Notes: generated from the letters alone by a model not told the origin. Positions 1 to 10,922 are shown, counted from the stretch's first letter. The stretch is 31,024 nucleotides of DNA from Spirogloea muscicola (GCA_009602725.1 WELB01000279.1:6488-37511), one strand, 5' to 3'. Made by a program: numbers and translations.

Positions 1-2461
1 CGGCGGCGAAGGCGGCGGCGACGGCGGCGGAGGCGGAGCCGCCGCCGCCGCCGTGGGACGGCCGCGCCGGCCTCTGGAGCGTGGTCATCCCGACGTACAA
101 CCGCCTGCCGATCCTGCGCAAATGCCTGGCAGCACTCGAGCGCCAGGGCTACGCCGCTTCTGACGGCGTCGCCTCCTACGAAGGTCCGGCGGCCGCGACC
201 TTATTGTACACACTTACCAGACCAACTGACACTTAGCCTCATGCTTAGCTTGATGATAATAACCACATGGAATTCCCAACCACAGCCGCATGTTGTACCA
301 TGAACCCTAAACCGTAACCCTACACTCCTAAAGCTGAAACCCTAAACCCTTACCTTAAATCTTAAGGTTAAGGCAAAAGTTGTGGCTGGGTCTGACGTAG
401 CTTGGCTGGGAGGCCCTGCGCCTCCCCACAGTGGTCGTTGTCGATGATGGCTCTGAGGATGGCACTGTGGAGCACCTGGAGGCCAATGCTGTGGAGTACC
501 CCCACGTCCGGCTGCTCCGGCAGGCCCACGCCGGCGCCACGGCCGCTCGCAACCTCGGCGTTGCAGGTATGCTGCAGCTCACAAGGTACTTACTGATGGG
601 TTTTTCTTAGATCATTAAGTGTATATATCATTAGTCGGATCCAGGTATTTAGCACCTATTGTTCAGGGGGTTTGCTGTCAGGACCTGGGCTTATGGGTTC
701 ATTTGCAGCGGTGCGGTGCATCTGATGGCCGCTGCCAGCGGCCTGCTAGAGGCGCGGGGCGCCACAATCGTCTTCATCGACTCGGACTTGGTCGTGACGC
801 CCACCTTCCTGTGCTCCCACGCCCGAGCTCTTCAATCCGGTACGACTGTATCTTGCTGTGACCTCCAACCGCACAGTAAAAGTCCGTTCAGTTGGCATTG
901 AGCAACTGATAGTCGATCAGTTGCAGCCTATGCTGCTGGAGTGAAGGTCTTGCAAGCGTTGTCAAGTTGGAGCAACAGCAGCATGTATATTAAGCTAGCT
1001 GTATGGTAGAGGCGGCAGCATATGAAAAAGATGGCGAAGACCGTGCCTTCACGTATGGGCGCGTTGTCAACACGTCCAACTTTGAGGACCCTACAGCGGA
1101 GCCATACAAACTCACGGTGCGAATATGCTGCTTGGTTGCATTCAGCCTTCCTCACCGTGTCCACTCAAAGGAAGGCGTGTACTGCCATTTACACTTGCGA
1201 CGTTATGAGCTAATGGGATCAACTCTGAGCTGCGTTGCCGTGGGCTTGGATGGACTTTTGCAGGATCTTTCAGCAGCATTCTTTGCGACAGGCAACGTCG
1301 CAATCTCCAAGCGGCGCTTGCTGATGGCCGGGGCGCTACTCGGGCCCAGCCTACATGGCCCATTCGATGCGGATTTCAGCGAATACGGTTGGGAGGACTT
1401 GGAGCTGGGAGGTGTGCAGCTGCAAGAAGCTTGCTCTTGCCACTTTGTGCCTGGGAACGGCTAGGTTGGCCAAAGTGGTTCTGTTATAAGTTCTTCTAGT
1501 ATTGCAGACACATAGCTAGGGATTTCACTCTTGGCATATTTGTTGTGGACTCTTGTGTCTTGCACACACCACCTAAGCTATCACCAGATTGCCAGAGATT
1601 ACAGCATAAGATTCACAGAGGATTCAGCACAGAGCCAGCTTCCTGGGACAGTTCTAGCAGCATGCAGGCACTGATTGAGGCTTTCCTTGAAGTTGGAATG
1701 ATACATACTTCTTTTGCACTCATTCTGTGCCATCTCGATGTTTTGGCAGTGAGGCTGAAGAAGCAGGGCGCACGAACACAGCCGTGCCCAGCGGCCGTTG
1801 GCTACCACTGGCACCCCGCTTTCTCCGTTGACCAGCTACCCAAGCTCATCGAGCAGGTGAAGACAGCTGGCTTGTCTGTTGACAACCAATCTTTGTTCAC
1901 AAGCAAGACCGAGGCTATCGTTAGCGATCTAATGTACTTCATCTGGTGACTCCTGCTACCAGTGATGGTAAAGGGCATGTCACTAGCTGAGGTAAAGGGA
2001 CGTCTAGCAGAGGAATGCAGTGGGTATTAGCTTTTTAATAGTCATGCTAACTATGTAGGACTGGGCATCCGGCCTTAATGACCACCTTGGCACCTCGCGT
2101 CATACATCCACCTGGGACTGTAGACCTTGAGCCTCGCATCATACAAGTACAGGTGCAGCTTGATGGCGTGTACTTACGGTGTATTGGGTGCCTGCAGGAG
2201 AGGCAGCGCGGTCGTAACGGCTTACGATTCTACCGGAAGCACCCGACATTAGACGTGCGGCTGATGATCCAGATGACGCCGTTGCATGAGGGCCTTTGGG
2301 CGCTGCTCACGTTGGGTGGCCTCCTGAACGAGGAGAGCCTGCGGCCCGCGCTGGACGCCCTGGTGCAGGCCGGCCAGCCGGGGCTGGCCGCCGCCCTGCT
2401 CTCGCCGGTCCTCAACTGGCACACAGTGCAGGCCTTAAAAGCCGAATTGAGGAGTTGCTAA
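1..2461 (+). CDS. Family 2 glycosyltransferase (GT-A fold), 5' partial, 7 exons
   Basis: Predicted to transfer a sugar from a nucleotide-sugar donor; the acceptor is unknown. Exons: <1-184, 432-585, 709-839, 1010-1116, 1264-1411, 1750-1856, 2198-2461 (TAA). Phases agree at every junction. Seen in order: an Ala/Pro-rich leader, the GT2 opening SVVIPTYNR, the nucleotide-binding VVVVDDGSEDGT, the metal-binding FIDSD (DxD), FATGNVAIS, the catalytic-type YGWEDLELG, then VGYHWHP and a helical C-terminus beginning KHPTLDVRLM. About 364 residues are visible; the start lies outside the window. Oddities: exon 1 needs a frame change at the A-run 120-123. The exon 2/3 junction adds about 13 residues after ARNLGVA; a better-looking donor at 567 (CAG|GTATGC) gives the wrong phase. 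Family assignment is firm; substrate is unknown. Cellular site is not determined, since no membrane segment is visible. Confidence 0.88.
303..357 (+). repeat. Degenerate telomere-like repeat in intron 1 of the GT2 gene
   Basis: Several imperfect CCCTAAA units lie inside the first intron of the glycosyltransferase, including CCCTAAACC and AAACCCTAAACCC. The array is too short and degenerate to be a chromosome end. In land plants a related 'telo-box' (AAACCCTAA) is a known 5' regulatory motif; a similar role here is inference. Confidence 0.75.
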
Positions 2462-2603
2462 CGATGACTAGACTGTGACTCAAGGGCAATGCAACCACTG
2501 TCAGAGCAGCATTGTGGCAGGTGTTAATAATGGCTCTTAGGATGAGCAGTGAACTGTTATTATGAAGGGAAATACAGATGTTTGCCAAGGTTGCCTATTT
2601 GCT

Positions 2604-2623
2604 TGTAAGTCTAGGCTATGTAA
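2604..2623 (+). other. Candidate poly(A) signals of the GT2 gene
   Basis: Two TGTAA pentamers (2604-2608 and 2619-2623) lie about 145-160 bases after the GT2 stop codon. TGTAA is the common green-algal polyadenylation signal. The motif is short, so chance occurrence is possible. Confidence 0.45.
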
Positions 2624-2939
2624 TGGTGGACCTGTACAATATCAGTGTCAGTCAAGACCTGGCTGAGTTGAGTAGCTACTGTTACTTTTATGCACATTCA
2701 TTACATTTAGTCAGAATATGTTGGAGCAGAGGTCACAAGCTCGCAAATCCAAGTCTAACTTTGACATTCTGGAAGATGAATGATCAAAGGCACGGCCAGG
2801 GCACGACCAGCTAATGCAAGCCGTGAGCTAAAGAATGCTGCAGGGAAAGAGCGAACTGAATGCGGTAAACCCGGCCGGAAGTCTGCAACAGTCAAGTCAG
2901 CCTGCTCTCAAGCTGGTGCAATAGGTCAAGCGTCCAAGC

Positions 2940-3045
2940 CTTTCAGAGGCTTTGTCAATTCTTTTCGGGGCTGGCTGTTCACAGCCCTCAGCCCCTTTGG
3001 GAGAGCCGCTTTCATTCTTCCTTGAAGGAAGAAGGCCCCGCCGAC
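2940..3045 (-). repeat. Hairpin repeat family (R1), inverted copy
   Basis: On the minus strand this reads as a hairpin with an AGCCAGCCC arm followed by a CGAAAAGAATTGACAAAG-like tail. It matches the copies near 21.6, 23.5, 24.6, 24.9 and 29.4 kb. See the R1 entries and finding. Confidence 0.6.
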
Positions 3046-3344
3046 ATTGAAGGCGAGGGAGGGCATACTACAACTGAATGAGCATACTTTGCGAGCTTGC
3101 GTTGGGCGGCATGGGCGGCTGCGTGTCCCGCCTTTGAGTTTGAGGATATTGAATCGGAGGGGTCAAAGAAATCAGCAATGACAACATCCGCGCTGATACG
3201 TTGGCCCCGCCTGACTTACACTGCTGCCACATAGTTTATGCAAAGCATTGCAGCACTACTTTGCTGCAATCACCTGTATAAGCCTCAGTGGACATGTCTG
3301 CTTGCATACTTCCTATTACCAAACCCTACTCGAAAACCTTGCCA

Positions 3345-3505
3345 TCCCACACAACTCGAGGATGTGCTTCCAGCTGTGATGGGCTTGCCGGCCGCATATC
3401 TGTCGTCCTTGCTTTGTGGCGTGTCAGCTTGATTGCAGCGAGCTGTCTCATGCTTTGCAAAGAAAGCTGGACGAGCTTTAGTTGGTGGCAGAAGGGCGTA
3501 AGTAG
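3345..3505 (-). repeat. Dispersed repeat family R2, inverted copy
   Basis: The reverse complement aligns over about 150 bases with 8075-8250. Shared landmarks are TTCTGCCACCA, CAGCTTTCT, CTGCAA and a final GGCAAGCCCATC followed by GGAAGCACA. Identity is imperfect, so this is an old copy. Confidence 0.65.
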
Positions 3506-3885
3506 GCAAAGACAGTAAAGGAGCAGGACACAGGGGCTGAGCTTAGTTCAGTCACTTAAGTTGGCAATCTATGCCTTGTTCCATTGCAAGAGAGGACTGC
3601 TCCAGAAGAGCACGCCTAATGGTAAGCAGCTCTATTAATTAACACAATGTTGGTCAGTCAATGCAGGGATTGCGGTCTCTTCTTCTTTGATCAGGAAAGA
3701 AGCCCATGTGGCGTCTGAAGGAGCCGATGCATCCACCCAATGAGGAGGGATACGGCTGCCACAAGCATGAACGCAAGCAAGCCTGTTAGTGGGACCTCTT
3801 TATGCACAATGTGACAAGTCCATCCTTCCTTACTAACTTGGGCTGAAACAACGTCAAAGACAGAAGTTCGAGTCAAGGATGCTTG

Positions 3886-6478
3886 TCAGCCAAACAAAAA
3901 ATCATCCTGCAATTCGGTCATTGTTGGTTCATCGTAGAAATGGTACCTGCCATTTGATGAGACTATGTAGGCATCCCAGTGTTTCCGTACCTGGAATGAT
4001 GAATCATGAGTCAACATCACAAGTATAAGAATTGGGAATCAGCAATCGAAGAAGCAGATCAGAACCTGGACATACAACTCGGTCAACACGTACCTATGCC
4101 GCAAAGTCCTGTCAACAGCTGACAGACTGTTGACACAGCCCCAATGAAACACAGGGCTTGCGTTACTTTCAGAATAAGCAAGGCAGGTGAGAGCCGCACC
4201 TCAATCAATGTAGCAAGGCTGGTGGTGCTACCAAAGTAATAAGCTTGAAAGGGAGCTGGAAGGCTGTGATCATCCACCTCCTTGTCCACATCATCAGCTT
4301 CTCTTGCTTCAATGTTACCCATGAATGGCTTGCCACCAACTTCGCTTTCACCACCAGCACCCTCCACTGCATGCCTGCTTACGGAGCCATTCTCCCCATC
4401 TTCGCCATGCCTTGATGCTGATGTTACCAGCTCTTTAGAGCCACCCTCTGTGATAGACAACTTGCAAGCATTGACCTGAGCATCCTGAGGCTCCTGAGCA
4501 TCCTGAGGCTCGTGGGTTGCTGCTGCTTGACTTGCTTCAGTGTCACCGTCCTCTGGCCCAGCAGTGTTACCGTCCTCTGGCCCAGCAGATAGGTGCTCAG
4601 GAGCACCACCAGAAGTGCTCAGATGTCCTCCTTCTCCAACTTCACTATCTCGAGCAAGCACCTGGGACCCCGTCTGCCGCTCCTCCAACGAGCCATCGCC
4701 AGCTGCACGCCTTTCCTCCTCTTCCACGGACGCTTGTACCCGTGCCAGGAAGTTGTCATCCTCCTCAGGAAGGAGATGACCTGCACGAGTCACTTCATTA
4801 AGTCATTGTCCACGGCATCTACAATCCTTGCTTTTGATGCATCTCCCATCTAAAAGCTCCAACAAAGTGAGCCAGCCAGGATCTACATCCACCTGCAAGT
4901 GACATCTAGTAGCATTGCACAAGATGCACAAGAAAGGCTACACCAGCTGCATTAACAAAGTAAAAATTGTAACTGTGCAGCCTTCGCTTATTCAGAAACC
5001 ATTTGGACAGGAGTTGCAGCCGAGTTGCATGAGCGCTGTGGAAGCCCAACCTTGACGTCGAAGCTTTTCCACCCGAAGATGTCGCAGCTCCTGCAGCTTC
5101 TCAACCATCAGCATCATCTCCAGCTATATGGCAGAAAGGCAGTAACTTGGAATCAGATACCTTTTTGTGTGAGGTGCCGATTGCAGTGTCATAAATCATG
5201 ATAAATTGCCAACATGAGGGTCAAGACCTCTGCCGAACAGCAGCTGGCCATAAGCACTAAACTACTGAGACAAGACTGAACGCCGTCTCATAAGCACATA
5301 GGTGGTCGTGCAGCATTAAGTGCAAATAGATGAGTTGCTACAGAGTGTCTGCAGACCTCTTCCTCCAGTTGAAGCCTGTCCTCTCGAGCTTTGTCAGCAG
5401 CAACTTGCTTCATGTGCTGCATCTGCATCATCCATAAGGCGTTGTGATACATACTTGATAGTCATCATCAGGCGGGGCACAGGTAGCTCAGCAGCATTAT
5501 GCAGCCAGAATGCAAAGTTAGACTTTGTGCTTGCTGCTCTCATCACCTCTATAAGTCCTGTGGAGCTTATTTAGCTTGCAGCTATCAAACATTTTCATAC
5601 TTTCAATCTCAAGAAGTGTTGCTACCTCAAGCTGTCCTTGACTGCAGACTTTCATCAGAAATATGAATTAGAAGATTCTTACCTTCCGTAAGGCAATGTC
5701 CTTGGCAATCTGCTGTGCTCGCCATTGATCTGCTTTTTGGTCTGCCTCCTCGAATTTGTTTTTCTCCTGTATCACCACAGGCTTATTATCAAACATAAAC
5801 CTTACAGGCAGTCCCAAGCATCAAGATTTCCTATTAGAAATTACTAGGACTGAGCTACTAGGACGTGTAGTGACGGTATTTGAAAGTCAAGCAGACCATA
5901 ACAGACCTGGCTACGCCCAGTGGCAGTTCTCTGTCGCAGCTTCTTACGCCTTAAGCGGTTCCTCAGCAGCTTGTGCCGCCTCCTCTTCAACTCGTCCCAG
6001 CTGATGACTTCATGCAACCTCAGCTGATCACTGCTCTCTCCTTCCTTCCTTCCCATTGCCCCCTCGAGTTTCTCCAGAACGCTAAGTAACTGCTGCTCTA
6101 GATCTTTCGCAGCATCCAGGTTAAGTGCAGATTCTGTCTGAGAGAGTTGCTCCATCCTCGGGTTTGAGACTTCGCCTTCTGGTGCATCGGACGTGACTGC
6201 CCTAGGACCAACGCTTGCTCCAGTACTTGCATGGGTTGACGTGACGGCAACCGTAGTGTCTGCAGCTGCTGCTATTGCATCCAGATCCTGCAACCTGCAA
6301 GTGAAACATATTGCAGTGAAGGAAATAGAGCTCTGAAAATAGGCAGATCGTCTGACCATATCGTATGCTCCGTTTTACACTTTGTCCAGCAGATTGCCAT
6401 GAATTTGGGAAAAACCTCATGCAAAGTTTTGCAAGAACGGCTCTTACTTAATTGTGAGTCTTCGAACGGTTGACTCAT
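3886..6478 (-). CDS. Unidentified acidic/coiled-coil protein with C-terminal WW-like segment (partial model)
   Basis: Not assigned to a family. Exons, 5' to 3' on the minus strand: possible start exon 6478-6448 (ATG, donor GTAAG, phase not reconciled), 6294-5907, 5766-5683, 5422-5357, 5123-5051, about 4892-4823, 4780-4200, 3990-3886 (TGA). Phases agree for 5907/5766, 5683/5422 and 4200/3990; the junction of the 5123 and 4892 exons is unsettled and the intron at 4822-4781 would be only 42 bases. Content: a Ser/Thr/Ala-rich stretch, a very basic KRRRHKLLRNRLRRKKLRQR segment, three short Glu/Gln/Lys-rich coiled-coil exons, a long acidic disordered exon with small repeats, and a terminal piece HWDAYIVSSNGRYHFYD that resembles half a WW domain. 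Such layouts often belong to scaffold or cytoskeletal proteins, but I assign no function. Confidence 0.55.
4480..4600 (-). repeat. Short in-frame tandem repeats in the acidic exon
   Basis: Two adjacent in-frame duplications code for EPQDAQ repeated twice and for a GPEDG-containing unit repeated twice. Both keep the frame, as expected of slippage in disordered coding sequence. Confidence 0.7.
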
Positions 6479-6542
6479 ACATTGACAGTCAAGCAACTTC
6501 AAGCGAGAGGAGGACCACTACAGATGAGGATACAGTAAAGGT

Positions 6543-7672
6543 CTAGGCGTACACAGCCTTGAGCAGGTTCAGCATCCTTGTGCCATCCAGGACCAGCTCC
6601 TCAACAGCGGGCTTTTTCCAACGCTTGTCCTCGTCAAATTTGCTGGTTATACCAAATCTGCTGACAGTAGAACAATCGATCATAATCGAGTAGAGAAAGT
6701 AACATACATCTTAAGCTGAGGATGGGAAGAGACTCTTCATCATTGTTGTCGCTCACAAATTGCTCTGGCTGCAAGCCTGACGAATACTGCAAAGTGGTCA
6801 AGCACATCCTGGCCACGAACCCCCAGTGCCCCTTGCAACGCTCTATCAGCAATGCAGGTGAGTAGCACTCCATCGTCAAGCATCACTGAGCTGATGGTGA
6901 ACCTGCTGCTTGAGTCGTGGCTGCTGGCAGCGCGTGTCTGCCGCCTGAACGATGTCAGCTCATGCGGCGTGCCATCCACTGGTGAGTAAACAGTCTGCAA
7001 ATCATGGCTCATGCTCCAAGCACAAGTCAGCCGCATGGCAAGCAAGTGCTTCTCTGAGGATTGTTGACACCTCCTAGTTGGGACTGCATTCAAAATCAGG
7101 GTTCGAGATTTGGAGAGTTTAAGGGTTTCAAGGATTAGGGCATAGGACTGGAACCACAGAACACCAGCAAAAATGAAAACTTGGATGTAGGTGAGATGCC
7201 AGACCGAGGAGGGCCAAGCAACCTGCTTATCACGGGCACGGGTACTAAGATACAGCAACAAAGAGAAATCTCTGATGCTAACCGACCAAGTCCTGGGTAA
7301 TAATTGAAGGAAACGGAACCCTACATTCTAAACCCTAAAGGGTAGACCCTAACCCTAATACTTCAACCCCACATCCTTAACCGTGCCAACCAGGAGCTAC
7401 ATTGAAGCAATTTTTGGCAATTGTTGGTAGATCCTCACCGTCATGGCCGCCGAGGTTCCTGTCGCAGGGATGGCGGCCAGCGCAGGCGGCGGCAGCCGGG
7501 CTGGCGCGAGCTGCTGGAAGCGCGGCGGCACCGTCGACCAGCCGAGCGGGCGATGCAGCTCTTGTGGCGACCGCTGCGGCGCTGGCGGCGGCGGTGGCTG
7601 CCGCCAGCCGCCGTGGCCATGGCGCCAGCCGTCGTGAAGCCCCGGCGACTGCGGCGCCGGTGGGCGAAACAT
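6543..7672 (-). CDS. Uncertain multi-exon gene; one exon resembles an RMI1-type C-terminal OB fold
   Basis: Three minus-strand pieces. The first, 7672-7439, is Pro/Gly-rich, ends GCCATGACG and is followed by donor GTGAGG; the true start may be this last ATG (Met-Thr). The second, 6994-6740, follows acceptor TTTGCAG in matching phase 0 and codes for 84 residues ending at TGA; its core RFTISSVMLDDGVLLTCIAD, then ALQGALG, recalls the strand-turn pattern of the RMI1 C-terminal OB fold (DNA-repair partner of topoisomerase III). The third, 6657-6543, follows an acceptor and reads SKFDEDKRWKK to NLLKAVYA and TAG. The second piece may end the protein, or splice on to the third through PEQFVSDNNDEES at about 6790-6730; I could not close that junction. 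The RMI1 reading is a weak resemblance. Confidence 0.35.
7098..7372. repeat. Degenerate telomere-like motifs within the putative first intron
   Basis: Scattered units include TTTAAGGGTTT and GGATTAGGG at 7119-7140 and a denser CTAAACCCTAAAGGG...CCCTAACCCTAA block at about 7317-7372. They fall between the two best minus-strand exons (7439 and 6994). Copies are imperfect. Confidence 0.65.
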
Positions 7673-7800
7673 CTGCGGCGGTGGCGAGCTCCATGCAACG
7701 GCTGGCAAGGGCCGCCACGAGGAGCTCGGCTCTGCGCCGAGCGGCCGCGGCGGCNCGCCGCCGCCGCCGCCGCCGCCGCCGCCGCGGTTCTTGAATGGAT
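7420..7800. repeat. GCC/GGC-rich low-complexity block with a one-base gap
   Basis: Strong GCC-repeat composition keeps several frames open on both strands at once, so open frames here are weak evidence by themselves. A single N at 7755 lies within the trinucleotide tract and probably marks a collapsed or unresolved repeat. The first exon of the minus-strand gene probably lies in the lower-coordinate part. Confidence 0.7.
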
Positions 7801-7954
7801 CTGCAGCTCGTCCTGTCGGCCCGATTTGCTTGGTCGTGGGCGATGACCTTCCGATAAGATGGGAGAAATTTGCATGTATTGAAATAGTATAGGAATAATA
7901 CTTGAGAATATCACCTGACATTTTGATACTTGACATCGATACTTGACGAAAAGG

Positions 7955-8250
7955 CCAAAGTGGCCAAGTACGACGGCAAGCACATCTGATGACGTACGTT
8001 ACCTTCTCCAAGTTGACCCGCTCAGTAACTACGGGTCAACACATACAGGTCATTTATCGATGCCTAAGTACCAGTTGGCAGATTCCAAGCCCTTCTGCCA
8101 CCACCTAGAGCTCGCCCAGCTTTCTAATGCAAAGAATGAGCCTGAGCACGCTGCAAACAGGCCGACACTCGATGGCGCAAGATCGACAAATATGCAGCTT
8201 TGATATGCAGCTGGCAAGCCCATCTCGGCCGGAAGCACATCTGTGCATCG
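7955..8250 (+). repeat. Dispersed repeat family R2, longest copy
   Basis: Begins near GTGGCCAAGTACGACGGCAAGC, runs through TGACCCGCTCAGTAAC and TTCTGCCACCACCTAGAGCT, and ends near GGCCGGAAGCACA. The first half matches the reverse complement of 25485-25640, the second half matches the reverse complement of 3345-3505, and the middle matches 9670-9865. About 290 bases, with no coding content recognised. Confidence 0.7.
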
Positions 8251-9669
8251 TGCATAGCCTAGATTGGCAATCTTCTCAAGGAGTGTGAGATTGAGGACCT
8301 ATACAGCCACAGTTTTGGACTGCAGCTGGCAGAAGCTGATCGCAGTGGGGGTAGTCGATGTAGTGCTGCAGCTTTGTATGTTCTGCACTACACACTGCAG
8401 GCAGCAAGTTGGTCAATGCTGGACGTCTGTAAGCCTCAGTAATGACGGCATCAACCAAGCCCGTGGTTCTCCACCGGGTTGCACACCCACAATGTCTAGG
8501 GTGCGGCGATGACGACGTCCTTGGGCAACCGTGGTGAGGGGCATTGTGTTGTTAACTGTTGCGACCCCAATCGCACCGGCGTCACAGATCAAGCCCGCCA
8601 GGCCATGGCGGAGGAGGTTGTGAATGCCCACCACTTGCGGTCCAGTGGGGCATTGCAGCATGTGTAGCGAGCTCATCACCCTGTGCACAAAAGCTACACT
8701 CACACTCGCGCACTCCAATCAGAGACGGATAGGAGGCCGAGGAAGAGTTGAAGCAGCGTCCGGAAAGCCTCGGGGCTGATGCTGATTCCGACTGCTTTCT
8801 GATCTGCGGCTCTTCACTCTTGGTTATGAAGTGAGTATCCTACCGGGAAAGCTTGGAGAAAAAGAAGAAATGCTCGCCCGTAGATTATAGGGGCTGGGAA
8901 GGCTTGAGAAAGCGCGTTTGGCCCCTTCGGACCTTGTCGTACTACTTCCGGCTGGCTTTTAAGAGCCCTCGCCCTCCTTGAGAGAGCCACTCTCTTTCAT
9001 TGCTGACTGAGGCAGCTCAAGAATGCGGCCAGCTCTGAGTCCGACTGGCGAGGCGGGCCGCGGCTGGGCCCGCCAGGCCTTTAGGGACATATACTTGCTG
9101 TCCCATGACAATGGAGCAGGTCGGCTAGCACCAGGCGATGTGCATAACTGAAATGCTTGACTTTGAATCCGGCAGGTCAGGCCCTCCATCAATGCATGTA
9201 AGTATCCCTCCAACGCACTTGAGCATGTGGGCAGCCAGAGTCATGTACAATGAGTTGACTGCCTGTTTGCTCAAGAAACAACGGACTTTCCTGAGGGCTG
9301 AAATACAGTTGGACGGTGGCTTCTGCAAGGAGCCAGGCCCAGAGCAGTAGTTCACCAGAGAGGGCAAAGTCACCCTGAAACTTGCAGACGTCGCGCCTGA
9401 TCTGGAAAGGTGGCCAGAATGACGGCACCCGCCTCCAGCATCTAGATTGCTGTTGCAGGCGATCGAAAAGCCTGATCCTCTTTGGACCCTTCACCCTCTC
9501 ATGAACTTCAACTTCAGAAGCGTACTTTGCTCTATGGAGAGGACGGGCTCCAGCGGGGGAGCTGTGATGGTATAGTATATATCGAATCCTGAGGTGGAGG
9601 GCTCAGGGGCTTTTTTGCCCGAGCGCAAGTTGCACGGGCAATTGCGTGTCGTGAGTGATGGCGAGTCAG
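8251..9669. other. Intergenic, no supported gene
   Basis: Open frames on both strands overlap one another and lack consistent splice sites or recognisable motifs. A minus-strand frame at 8413-8718 is the longest. The region also contains R1 hairpin-repeat material at about 8855-8995. Confidence 0.55.
8855..8995. repeat. R1 hairpin repeat, two pieces in opposite orientation
   Basis: A plus-strand piece (ATGCTCGCCCGTAG then GGGGCTGG) is followed by a minus-strand piece (CCCCTTCGGACCTTGTC then GGCTGGCTTTTAAGAGCC). The second piece shares the CCCCTTCGGACCTTGTC box with 9956-9972. Confidence 0.55.
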
Positions 9670-9865
9670 AGCGGCCAAGTACATTGACAAGGACAGTGGC
9701 GACTATTTGCCGCCTGCTGCTAGACCAGCTTGCTTAGTAGCCGCGGGTCAGCACGTAGCAATCTGCTGACGGATGCCCAAATGCCGGGCTGCAGGTTGCA
9801 AGCTACTGTGCCACCACTTAGAGCTTGGAGCTTGGAGCTTGCCCAGCTTTCTGGTGCCGCTCTTT
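9670..9865 (+). repeat. Dispersed repeat family R2, diverged copy
   Basis: Parallels 7955-8150: GGCCAAGTAC, then CTTAGTAGCCGCGGGTCAGCAC, GGATGCCCAAATGCC, TGTGCCACCACTTAGAGCTTGG and GCCCAGCTTTCT. A 7-base GAGCTTG unit is tandemly repeated inside it. Divergence from the other copies is clear, so it is not a recent insertion. Confidence 0.6.
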
Positions 9866-9954
9866 GGTGGAGGGAATGGAGGCGAAGTGGCGACGCCATG
9901 GTTGTTGAGCACTTCACCTTTTGAAGCCACTTTGCATGACTGCGATCTCATCTG

Positions 9955-10025
9955 GCCCCTTCGGACCTTGTCCGTGTATCGAATGGGCTGGCTTTTCGTT
10001 GCCATCGCCGCCCCGTTCGGTCCAG
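9955..10025 (-). repeat. R1 hairpin repeat, inverted copy
   Basis: Reads GGCCCCTTCGGACCTTGTCC and then GGGCTGGCTTTTCG. It matches the R1 pieces near 8.9 and 29.4 kb. Confidence 0.5.
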
Positions 10026-10055
10026 CCTGTGGCTCCGCTACTACAGTCATGAACA

Positions 10056-10113
10056 CCCTCTGTATGCACCTGTTATTGACATTTACAGCCCCTCTTCATA
10101 ATCAGCAGCCGCA
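10056..10113 (+). repeat. Short dispersed repeat, copy 1
   Basis: CCCTCTGTATGC, then TTTACAGCC and TCAGCAGCCG, in the same order and spacing as 14995-15047. Function unknown. Confidence 0.45.
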
Positions 10114-10355
10114 TTAAGCTTCTTCGTGGACGACCCTATTCACGGCTGTAAGAGTTGCGCAAGGCAGGCCGCCAAGTAATGCAGGGGCGGGTGGCATGGC
10201 GGCCCGACGGTCGCATGGCCGGCTTCTGGAGTTGGAAATGGCTGCCCCGGGGGCCAAATTCAGCTCTGCTGGATGTCAGATCAGGGGCGGGGCGCCCGGG
10301 CCGTCCGATGGCCTGCATGCATGCCCGGCGCATCATCGGCCGTACTGGCGCCCCC

Positions 10356-10462
<107 letters not shown>

Positions 10463-10870
10463 NNNNNNNNNNNNNNNNNNNNNNNNNNNNNNNNNNNNNN
10501 NNNNNNNNNNNNNNNNNNNNNNNNNNNNNNNNNNNNNNNNNNNNNNNNNNNNNNNNNNNNNNNNNNNNNNNNNNNNNNNNNNNNNNNNNNNNNNNNNNNN
10601 NNNNNNNNNNNNNNNNNNNNNNNNNNNNNNNNNNNNNNNNNNNNNNNNNNNNNNNNNNNNNNNNNNNNNNNNNNNNNNNNNNNNNNNNNNNNNNNNNNNN
10701 NNNNNNNNNNNNNNNNNNNNNNNNNNNNNNNNNNNNNNNNNNNNNNNNNNNNNNNNNNNNNNNNNNNNNNNNNNNNNNNNNNNNNNNNNNNNNNNNNNNN
10801 NNNNNNNNNNNNNNNNNNNNNNNNNNNNNNNNNNNNNNNNNNNNNNNNNNNNNNNNNNNNNNNNNNNNNN
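10463..10870. other. Assembly gap (408 N)
   Basis: Unsequenced bases bounded on both sides by CT repeats, so the gap probably formed where the microsatellite could not be assembled. True length is unknown. The 5' region of the LEA gene may be incomplete because of it. Confidence 0.95.

Positions 10871-10918
<48 letters not shown>
10871..10918 (+). repeat. CT dinucleotide tract upstream of the LEA gene
   Basis: Pure TC repeat of 48 bases directly after the gap. It ends 112 bases before the proposed LEA start codon. Confidence 0.95.

Positions 10919-10922
<4 letters not shown>

Larger units (their letters stand above)
2462..3885. other. Intergenic region between convergent GT2 and coiled-coil genes
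   Basis: I see no convincing coding exon here. The stretch holds the GT2 3' region, one copy of the hairpin repeat family (about 2940-3045) and one inverted copy of a second dispersed repeat (about 3345-3505). Open frames of 60-80 codons here have no start context, splice pattern or family motif. Confidence 0.6.

Noticed and set aside
303-357. A true telomere or chromosome end
   Set aside because: The units are few and degenerate, and lie inside an intron with genes on both sides.
7402-7846. Arg/Ala-rich plus-strand frames
   Set aside because: They arise from GCC-repeat DNA opposite a more plausible minus-strand exon, and they include an N.
8413-8718. Minus-strand frame of 101 codons
   Set aside because: No recognisable motif, no splice partners, and overlapping frames on the other strand are of similar length.
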